Shown here: positions 15,188-27,100 of the stretch, piece by piece
How the letters are laid out: each line of letters begins with the position of its first letter
How positions within the stretch are numbered: the first letter of the stretch is position 1
From: a virus
IMG/VR virus record: IMGVR_UViG_3300017962_000036
Location: 1 to 36,975 of that record
Length of the DNA: 36,975 bases
Direction: 5' to 3' (one strand)
Notes under the pieces: generated by a model
What the model was told of the DNA's origin: nothing
Databases searched by the model: none
Seen by the model: only the letters and a program-made list of their open reading frames with translations
Program-made: the position numbers and the translations under genes

Positions 15188-18100
15188 GACCCTGTGCGAA
15201 CGCAAACTCGCTAGACAGGTGAGCAATATCCGAAATAAAGATTCTAGAATTACTATCTAAGAACACACCGTTTGCATCAAAGAACATTATATAATACAAA
15301 CTAGAATTTAGAAGGTTCTTGTACAATACTGCATAACCAGAAGTGCCTGCTTGAGCACCATAAACACTATACTGTTTATAATTTACATTATTATTGAATG
15401 AAATAATAGCTCTTTCATCTTCAACACCTTCCTCATATGGCGCAACATTTAGAACTCCATTGGGATCTATACCAGTGTTATTAAGTAAAATTAGTCCTCC
15501 TTGCAGTTCTGCTAAGTCTGAATAGAATTTGCCATTTTGTGTGACGGTTACTGTATCTATTTCACCTTCTTCATTTGTTCCGCAAGTTAATAGTGCATCT
15601 AAACCAAACTCAGAACTTACCCGACAATTACTAAAAGTAGTCAAAGGTTCATATCCAGTTCCAGCACGAACAATTCTAGGTTCAATAAGACCTTCTTCAA
15701 ACAATGATAATGGAGCAGATGTAAAGATAGGATCGCCAAATGTTGGAGATTCTGGATCATTATCAGTTCCAATTTGTTCTGGAGCAGTTCTAAAGTCTGG
15801 TACAATCAAACCATTATATTCATAATAGTTGCATGTTTGACAACCAATAACTTTGTATTCGTTCAACTCGTTTGTTTCTACTGGAGCACCAGACTCGTAT
15901 TTGAAGTATACTAAGTTTGTACCATCCCATGCAAGTAAATTTCCTTCAAGGACAGAAGACTTGTATCTATAGAGAGTTGTATTACCGACATTTTCAATAA
16001 CTCTGAACGTTCCATTGTCAACATCATATTGTTCTGGATTCAGATCACTTGTTGCTGGTAATGGTAAAGCAGAAAGTACAAATCTTGTCTGTAGAGTTAT
16101 TGGGTTATGTACAGCAGCAACGTACTTATTAAATCCAGCATATTCAATTGCTGTTATATGTTCGTCTTCTGAAATTAGATTTAGAGACAAATCAATACAT
16201 GATCCTACTCCAGTTACAGCAACACCGTTATAAGTAAATCTAGTTCCAACATCAAATCCTGCAGGAGCACCAATGTCTGTCCAATTTGTATCTTCTACAA
16301 GGTCAATAGTATACTCTTGACCAGATATCATTTCGGTTGCTGGAATTTCTTTATCACGATATAGTTCTGTATCAATCCAGACTCTAGCGTTAGGTGAATA
16401 TCTTATAAACTGCCTTCCAGTATTGAGATTCGTACCTGCACAAATAAATTGACCATCGTTAAATGTCAATGCTTTGACATCAAATTCTTCGGTACTTTCT
16501 GGAGAAGTAATATCAGAGAAGTTTTCATATTCGTAAATTTCAATAAATGGACTTTGGTATACTCCTTGGAAGAATACTCTATATCCTGCCTCAACAAACT
16601 TACCAAGACCATAAGTTACTGCAGTAGTTTTGATTGGAGTAAAGACATTGTTGTATCCTTTTATTCTGTCAGCAACAACATCAATATCTAGATTTAGTCC
16701 TGTTATATTTGATAGAACAAAGTTTTTATAGAAATTAGTTGAAGATGCAATATCATAAATCAGAACATAATTATAATCATCAAACTCTGCTTCAATTACG
16801 GTGTTAGTATTGTTTACAGTAATTGAGTACCATACAATACTATCTGCTGAAACTGAACTTGGATTTGTGCTGGTATAGTATACTAAATTATCTCCTTGAG
16901 CAAATGTATAACTACCAATCCTCTTTATAAATTTCACATTTGTTTCAGATAGCAAACTGTAATCTACTCCATTACCAGAAGAAATATCAGTAATAGATAG
17001 TGATTTGAACGTTCCATTTGCAAATGCAATCAAAATATTAGAACTTGGTTCATCGTAAGATATGTGATTGATTGTATTTGCTAAAGTTCTATTACTCCAG
17101 TTTTCTCCATCGAATGACCAGTAAAGACTTGTTCCAGAGAATGAAGCAAAGAAAGGAAGATCTAGATATAATCCAGAAATAATTTTCTCTACGGGAGTAT
17201 TAGCAAAGAAAGTTGGTTGTGTGACAACTTCATTCCAATAAATTGGTCTGTTCTTTGAAATAAAGTTTCTTTGTTTGAATACAAATCTACCAAGAGTTTT
17301 ACCAACAGATGTTGTAAACATCTCTCTAGTTGCTCTGGTCTGAACGGTTTCAATATCATAGATTGCTCCGTCAGTTCCATCAGCAATAACACTAGTGTTT
17401 ACAATCTGCTGTCTCTGATTATTCTTGAATCCTCCAAGTTCAACAGCACCAATTTCAAAATCTCTTGTAGAGAATCCATCTTTACTAGCAATGTACATAA
17501 TGTTAGAACTAGGCGTTGAACTAGAGTTAGAATTTATTGTCAGTGATGTTTCACTAAAAACATTAGAAACATAATATTTTATGGAACTTCTGTTGATATC
17601 GATTGGTTCACTGGGATTAGGAGAAATAATAAATGAAACGGTATCACCAATAAAGACATTGTTTGTGTCTCCATTGACTATAGTTACATTGTACTTATAT
17701 CTTCTTACATAAAATCTTAGATTGCTTGGATCACCGAGCAATGATTGTGTCAAATAAACTACATTGTTAACATAATCAATTGATTTTACTTTTGTTCCTG
17801 GTTTTATATTTGTACCAGTAACAAAGAGATCCTCAGAATGCAATTCATTTACATCAGATAAGATTACATATGAATTGATATCTCCAGCCTCGCTAAATGA
17901 AGCGGAGGTTTTTAGTGATTTCAAAACAGAGTAAACATATGATCGACTATAACTGCTAGATGTTATAACAGCTTTATAGTTATCAAACAGAACTGCTTTT
18001 TGTGGTCCATAAACCAAACCTCTAACGTTAGGAATTCTTTGATAATCAGTTCTGTAGTCTTGTGATTTTACAATAACAGTATCTTTATAAGTTGAAGCGA

Positions 18101-21100
18101 TCTTTAGTGGTGTTGTAAGATTTACCTTAATGTAATTTTTTTCTAGATCAATCAATGTTCCAAATACATTTGGAGCAAAAGGAAGAACTACATCGTAATA
18201 TGTGTTAGAAGCATTGTTTATAGATAATTGTTGATCTTTATACCATCCATAAGAATAGTTGGAAGTGTATGGTTCGGTTCTGTTAGATGGTAATTGTATA
18301 TCAAAGAAATTGTATTGAGTTCCAGCATCATCAAGATTGAATGCCGATCTACCATATGGTCCATTGATATCGCCAGGAGCAGAAGATAAATCTAGGCGAG
18401 CAAGGAATCCTCCTCTACTAGAATTATTTTTATATGTGAATCCTGTCAAATAACATACATCGTTTTCTACATATATCGATTTATTTCTATTTCTAATATC
18501 TACCAAAATACCATCAGATAAATCAGAACCAAATTCTTTTGCTAGCAATAAATTTCCATTAGTATCTAATTTATAGAGTATCAAATCACTACCAGTATTA
18601 CCACTGGTAGTATACCCATAATGATAAGTAGTTCCAGTAGTTTTATCAATATCAATTCCTCCATAAGAGTATTCAGATGCATTTGCATCAAACACTTTAC
18701 CCCATTGATATGTGCCATTAGTATCTAACTTCATAACAAACGTATAGTAAGCTTGGTATGTTGGATCGCTATTGTATGAATAACTATATCCACCAATGTA
18801 TACGTTATCATTATCATCTAATACTAAACCATTTATATATTCAGCTCCATTATATGTAAGGTCAATTTGAGAATATACTTTGCTCCATATTGCAGTAGGA
18901 TTATTTGGATTTGAAGTAATGTCAAATTTGTATATGCCCAATAACTGATCATATATCGCTGCAGCAAGATACATGTATCCTTGAGAATCAAACTTGATAT
19001 CTCTAATTCTCCATTGATACTCACTAGTACCAATACGCCAATCATCTAATAATGTTAGGGTGGTACTATCTAATTTTACAACCATTCCACCTTGGTATGC
19101 TCCTGTCAAACTCATACCAGTATTAATCTGGTCATTAGATCCATGCATACCAGTAAGGAAATTGAAATCGTTGTAGTTCCAAACTACTTGATTGTTATCA
19201 GTAAATGTAACATTGATTTCTTTCAGGTCAATATTATCCATATAAGTTGACCAGTAGTAACCACCAGCAAATATACTGAAATAGTATTCATTAGAATCAA
19301 ATGCTTGAATTGTAAATGTATGCTGAGGTGATGCTGGTTTTACATTTGTCTTATCATAATAAATTTCCATTTGTGAAGTAGATGGGTTGTAGTCCATCCA
19401 ATAGAAAACATTCTGTTTGATACCAACAAATGGTGCAGTACCAGATAGAATATTCAGATCAACTGCCTGTTGTTCGAATGGAGTAGTTCCTGAATATCCA
19501 TCTGTTTTATAATATCTAACAGTATTATCAGTATCTCTCCATACATCACCAGTAAAAACAAATGAAGCATACTCCAAACTACTACTTGTATGTTTTTGTA
19601 ACCAGTAGTAACTACCATGCTTATCATTTTGTTTTGTCCAACCAATACCAAATACTCCAGACTGAGTATTATTATTTGGATCAGACATTTCAATATTGAA
19701 TGAAATGCTAAATGGTCTATTCCATAGATACTTATTTTCTGTGTAGAAATTATTGGTTTGGTAATTAGCATTATAATGGCACATTCTCAAGTCTTTACTA
19801 TTGACTATGCTATATCCAGAACTTTGATTATCATGACCATCATACAAAGTATGAAGAGCAAATCTCCAACCACTTGTATTTGGAACAGATGGTAAATCCC
19901 ATCTATAATGTCTGCCAGAATAAGTCCACGAAAGACTTGCTACTCTTTCTCCTTCAAAAGAAAATGCACCGCCACCACTAGCAGAGTTTGCTCCAGATGA
20001 ATAAGAATTATTATTAATTTCTGTAGAAAGTTCTACTCTTGTTTGTTCATTTTCATAGAATCTCAACTCGTGGAATTTAGTTGGAGATCCTAGAGACCCA
20101 CTACTACTTGTGCTTCCTTCGTAAACTACATGATATATTCTATTAGGAGCAGTTCCTGTAATACCATATCTAATTCTTTGACATGAGTAATTAGATCTAC
20201 ATCCAAAGAAAAGTTTATCTTCTGCTGGACTAGTACCTGACATATTAGTTATGGCAAGTGGATCGTATGCTCCAAATATTATTGCACCTTTAGTGCTCAC
20301 ATATGCAGTATTATGAAGTCTTCCTTGGAAATTGACACTCCAGGGTAGAGCAAGTTCCCAATAACCATTGTAATTAGTACCTACTGTTGGAGTTTCTGAA
20401 GATGACCAATCTCCTGGGAATAGTCCATTAAATTTTGTACTTCCAGTAATCCATAGATTTCCAGTGCTATCAAATTCAAACCCACCATATGGATATTCTT
20501 CTCCACCAGAACTTATTTTTTTGTCTAGTAAAACAGTTCCATTTGTATCATATTTTGCTATGTGAATAGAATTATCAGTACGATTTCTAGTCAAACAATA
20601 TATCTGGTCATTATAAACCTGCACTCCTTCTGGACGATAATCAAAATCAAATGTACTCTCTGCTGCTTTTGCCCAAACAACATCTCCAGCAGAATCAAAC
20701 TTGATTAAGAACTGCCTATCTCCAGTACTAGATGATTCATAATATCCAGTTGCTAGTGTATAAATGTTTCCTAAAGAATCTTTTGCTACACCGCAAGTTG
20801 ATAACTGGTAATTTGATGATGGATTTCCAAATGTCGTAATGAAGTTAGCTGCGTTTTCTTCTCCCTGTGTTCCTTCTGGATATTCAAGCGATTGAATTTC
20901 ATAATCATTTCCTTCAAATGACAAAATATAATTTCCAGTATTTTTGATTCCAGTCTCTGGATCATACTTTGGTTCTAGACCTGTCAGACTTTCTGGATCT
21001 AGAATGGTATCAGAAAGGAATAGTGTTTTGGAGAATTTTTCTGACGCAAAAGAAACATATTTTGATGTCAAACATTTCACTGGTTTAATATCCAAGCATC

Positions 21101-24100
21101 CAGACAGAGGAATGTATTTGAATCCTCTACCGTTATTGAATTTGTTTGCAGCAGTAACCAAACCATCATTCAAACCAGCAAGAATTTGGGAGTCAACAAT
21201 GTACATCTTTCTGAAAGGAGTACATTGGTCATTCGAAATAGATGTGTTTACTGTTGGTTTGTTTATGTAGAAACTTGTGGAGTCTTTTAGTAGTGAGACT
21301 TTGTAACCAGGACCAATTGCATGTGTAGTTTGAATTAGTAATTCATCACCAGGAGTCAACTCTGTTATAATACTACCAGCTTCCAATTCTAGGGTAGATG
21401 AATCGATATAAGTACATTCTTTAGTAGGATCAATTTTTATTGAGAAAATATTATTTACATTAATCTGATCAGTTGTGGGACTTATAGCAGACATTCCATT
21501 GAAGATATATGGATTATCAACTTCTAAACCAGCAACTTTAATTTGAACAGATGCTGATGGATTTGGTTGATAAGTATCTGTTACAACTACACGAATATTT
21601 GAAAGTTCATCTGATCCATTATAGATAATAGAATTTTCTTTGATAGCATTATATGGACTGAATGAAATTATTGCTCCAGCAGAATGATTTTCTTTGATAA
21701 TACAATCACCAAAATATTTGTTTGTTCTGTATCCATAGTAAATAATTTCATCGTCAATTCTTATGTTTCCAAACTGTGGCAATGATGCATCAATTGCATC
21801 TGGAATCATATACCTGAGACCAGTAGATTCATTTGTTAGATTTTGTGCCTCGTAAGTTTCAGTTGAAACTTTTGTATAAGAAATTCCATCATCTGATGTA
21901 AACGCCTGGAATGCTGATGGGAATGATCCGTAGTATGAAGTACCACGAACAATATCATATGCATCTACTAACACAGGATTTGCAAATTCCATTATGATAG
22001 TTGTAGATCCAACAGAACCATGGTTGAAATCAATAAAATTGCTATCTAGATTACCATCGGTAATGTAACCTATTTGTGTTGCATTCGCAGATGTTCCAGG
22101 TGCAGTAACAGTGACATTTGTATATGGAACTTGAGTACCATCGTAATAAAGTCTGATCTGACCAAGAGATGTGTAAGAATAATTTGTAAAATGAGTTTCT
22201 GTAATAACAAATTTATAAAATCTTCTTGCAGTAATTGGATCTCGAAGTACTTCAATTTTTGAATCGGAAGCACTAATAGAATTTTCTAATTGTGATTGTG
22301 GATATCTTACTGCTATCTTTGTTTGGGGAATTGCCCAGAACTGATTTAGTTCTGTTACTGGTAATGTAAATGTATATGTGTTGTTATCAAAAGTACGACC
22401 AGTATAATTATATAAAGTATTTCCTATTGTAACTTGCCCAAATGTTGGAACTAATTCTTCTTCTAAGTTTTCTGGTGCTTGGTTGAATGTATCTTGAGTA
22501 GTAATACTATTGAAACCAGTAATACTAAAAGTTTCTGGTTGGTTTTTATTATTATTTACTTGAGCATCCAGAGTTGCTTCTGTTGCGTTACCACTAGAAT
22601 TACGAGTAACATCAATAATTGTTCTAAATTCTGGAGAGGTAATTCCTGGACCATATACTTTTTGTCCTATTGTTATACCTATTGCTGGGTTTGAAAATGT
22701 AACAACTTCTTTAAAAGTCGTTGCTTCAAAATCTTGATATAATTGTTGAGGAACTCTTGCTTTTAGTTTGTATCCAGATCCTGTTGGGAACGTAATTGGC
22801 GATCCACCTTTTGTGGCAGAAATACTTATATCAGAATTAGAAACAGAATTTGTTGAAATTACATAATATACTACTCCTTCGGTTAGAAGTGAAGATAATG
22901 CAGATGGTATATTAGTGAAGCAAACTGGAACATCAATTGCAAATTGTAGACTAGGGAAAGCAAAACTATTTACAAAATTAGTTTGAATGAGTTCAGTTCC
23001 TGCACTAGATTCTATAGTATATGTTTTTTGATCTGCTCCTGCTATGTGGAAATAACGAGACTCTTCATTCTTATCTAATAACCAATAGACCGAAGGATCA
23101 TACTGGTCAGGAACATAGTAAGTAGATAGTTCGATATCACCTTCATTCCATTGAGTTGCAAACCAGACAACTTTACCATTATCTAAAGAATATCTAGTAT
23201 TCTTGTTTAAGTTTGGAATAGGATCGATTCGATATTCTTGTTCTACTGGAGTAGTGTTTGATAAATCTGAAATTTTTCTAATGTTTACAATTTCACAAAC
23301 AGAAGGAATACCCCTCAAGTACGTGTTATATGTTTCAATGGTCTCTGGATCTTCCAGTGTTACATTATTTACATAAACATAATAATACTCAACTTCTGTT
23401 GGATGATTTTCAAAACCTATAACGGGAGCATTATAATCATTGCCAGTATATAAAATTACATCTGTAATATCTTCATATACAGGATTGAAATAGCTGTTAG
23501 ATATTTTAGAGATATGTGAAATATTTGCTTGTAAATTTCCAATATCTGCTTTTTTCAATTTGAATCTAGCACATGGTTCTCCACCAAATGCTGCTAGTGA
23601 ATAATCATAAATGATAATGTCTGAATATTTTTGTCTCTTTGTTCTGGTTTTAATTTTTACTGGACTATAATATCCACTACCAATTAACCATGACGAACTT
23701 ATTCCACCAACCCAAATTGGATTTGGATTTAGATACACATAAGTTCCCCATGTATATTGATAAACCCTGCTGACAGTAAATGGTGTGTCTGGAAACGCAG
23801 ATGATGTAGCAATTGAACCTGTCGTAATTTTATCTCTATCGTCTACACCATTTTGTATAAAGAAATATGCATAAGAATATCCATTACTATATCCCCAAGT
23901 ATTATTAATCGAAACACTTCCTGGATATAATTGTAGTGGATACTCAGGACCATACTGTTCTAATGACCAGATAACTGCTCCATCATTTGGAAGATCTGGT
24001 CCGAATATTACATCACCAACACCAATACCAGAACTATCATTTAGTACAATAGTTTCATTGTCGGAAATTGGTTCATATAAGTACTTTAATCTAGTAGAAG

Positions 24101-27100
24101 GAATACTTTCGTTTGAGAAGAATTGGTCTCTAGATGCTTGGATCAAAAACGTTTCTGTTTGAGTACGAGGAGCAAAATAAGTTTCATCATCATCTTGAAT
24201 TCCTGTAATTTGATTTCTTGAAGAAACAAATGCTTGATACACAGTTCCATACAAATCTTCGTATGCTCTATTACCGATTGGATATGGTTCTAGGTAATAT
24301 TTTATTTGTATAGTTTCGGTTGTATATGATGCATATTGATATTGTTTAACTTTTGCAAATCCTTTATCATTCACTCCAAACATAGCAATATAAGGAGTCT
24401 GTCCATCTGCAGTTGAATTGAACTCTATCGTTGCAGTATTTCCAACCATTGCACCTTCTGCAATATTTGGATCAAATATAGTAGTAGTAGATTCCAAGAA
24501 TACTTTTCTATTGATTATATCGATAGAAGATATTGTAATTGTACTGGAATTTTCTAGTCCACTGCATATAATTCTCATCTTTGGTGCTAATCCAGCAACC
24601 TCATCAAGTTTCAATGAATTTTCTAAGTAATTTACATCTTCAACTACCCTTTCAAATGTAAGACCATTTGGATACAATCCCTTTGAGAAGAAGTAATTTG
24701 GTCCATACAATGGAGTCTGATATCTATAACGATATGTAGAGTCCGAAGTTATTTTTCCAATAGTTGTTTGGTAATCATTTGTATCATATGGTCTTTCTCT
24801 CGTATATGTTCCTTGTCTCCAATAAAACTGTTTAGTAGTTCCTATTACAGTTCCGTCTGAATTGAATGGTTTGTTTCTTGCTTCTTCTGGTACGACATAT
24901 TCGTATATTAGTTTTATAACACTTGTACTGTCAAATCCCTGGTGCGCTACTGCAGTAGTACCACACTCACCACGAGTAACACCTATGAGTTCATATCTAT
25001 TTTCAGAAACTTCTGCATAATTTGTATAACTGATGATCTCATTATCAATCTGGATATAGTATTTGAAATTATATGTAGTACCATTCCATTGATAGGAAGT
25101 TCCATAATTATCTTCTCTTGGATATTCAACATAATAATATCTAGTTTCAGTTTGAGTCAGGATAGGTTCTGATGTTCCGATTCTTTCATTCCAAGAAATT
25201 GATTGTACATCACCAACTAAGTTTGCTAATATAATATTCTGAGTAGTTCCTCCACTGTTGATATCAGACATCAATTGTGGTTTATCTGCATTAGCAGTTC
25301 CTTTTGGATAAAGATTGATATACTTAATTGGAGTACCTGCTGTCAATCCATCTGTGCCACGCTCTGTATTGTAATCTTGATATGAATTCAATCTAAGAAT
25401 TTCGTATGCTCCGCCGCCTTGGGTACTGACAGTGGGACCATTACTTGAGGTCGTTTCGTACGTATAAATTCTGATTCCTATTCTGTCTTTAGAACGTACA
25501 TCATTACCACTGTTTGCATTATTGAGATTAGTGTCTCCATAAGCATAAGCATAATATGTTTGTTGTAATTCATAACTGTCATCGACGCTATCCCACCGTG
25601 GAGTATAAAGTCTTCCATACCAACGCCAATTTGCACCGCTCATATAAAAGTAGTATGTTGATGGCCAATTAGTAGCGTTGATATCGCTAGTTGCCCAAGC
25701 ATACATGATGCTGGTGGTTCGATTTCTAAAACAATCTAAAACTCCGCCAACTGCGGATGCTTTATCTACAGCATCATCTACACTAACAAGATCATATTCA
25801 AAATTAAATCCAATAGAAGTATAAATTCCCCTAAACTCTATCGATACTGGTAGATTTGGTATAGTATCTAATACCCAATTAGAACTAAGTTGTTTTAGTG
25901 TATTTTTATATAATACAGAATATTGTAATATATTATCCTGATTTATGCTAACTCTAGATGGATACTTGAAATTTATATAATACTCATAGTATGTTTCTCC
26001 ATCATCATTTGTTTTTGTCGCAACTTTATTGTATCCACTAATAGGAGTAGAATCCCACTGATAATTGGGGATATTAGAATCACCACTATCTTCCCATACT
26101 TGGGTGTAAAAAGAATACTCTTCGTCTTTTGGAGTTGGTATTGCTACCGATAAATCTGTTTTTGTTTGTACTTTTATAGATCTTGTATATTTTGGATAGT
26201 TTAGATCTCCAGAAGTAGCAGATATCACATTGCAATGAATTGAATCTCTAAACAGATATCCATAGTATTGTCTTCTGATCTGAGACGATGAACCTCTATT
26301 TAATTTTGACCAAAGTGAATTACTGCCTCTTTCAAGAATAACCTCATCACCAGATACTATTGGTGTATCTGGAAATACTGATAAATATATGTTGTAAAAT
26401 TCTGAAGAGTCTGCATTTTCTTCAATGAAAGTTACATAAGCATTTCTAAAAACAGAACTAACAATAAAATCATTGATAGTGATTCCAGTATCTAATTGTG
26501 ATTTTTCAATTGTAATATTATAACCAGATAATTGAATGTTATCTAGACGAATGTCATCAATTCCATCTACTCCACCAAATTGACTTCCCGAGATATAAAG
26601 GTCTTCATTAGCATTGTATCCACTACCAGATGAAATAATAGAAACTCCAACAACTCCATATGATCCACTAGCTTCAGAATCAGATCCTCCTTGTCCGTCG
26701 TCAACATCTTCGAAGTTTGGTGCTAAAACAACTAGAAATGTTGCACCAGTTCCGCCAGATGATGCAGGTTGATGTTCGCAAATATATTCAAAGACATCCT
26801 CTTCTAAAATAATTTCATGTAAAAGATTACTATCCCCATCAACACTATCGATGTTCAAACTTGTGTTATTTAGATCATAAACATTGCTCCAACCAGCAAC
26901 ACCATCAGTTGGAACTAATTCTACATCAGATATTAAAACTCTATATTGATCAATAAAATCTTTCCTAATCCAAGTTTGACTAAGATCACCAGTGCCACCA
27001 ACTGATCCTAAATTTCTTCCCAACCAATCAGTATCTGGGATTACTTTTGCATCTGTTAGTGTCGCGGTAGCAAATCTATTAAAATATTGCGCTCCAAGAG

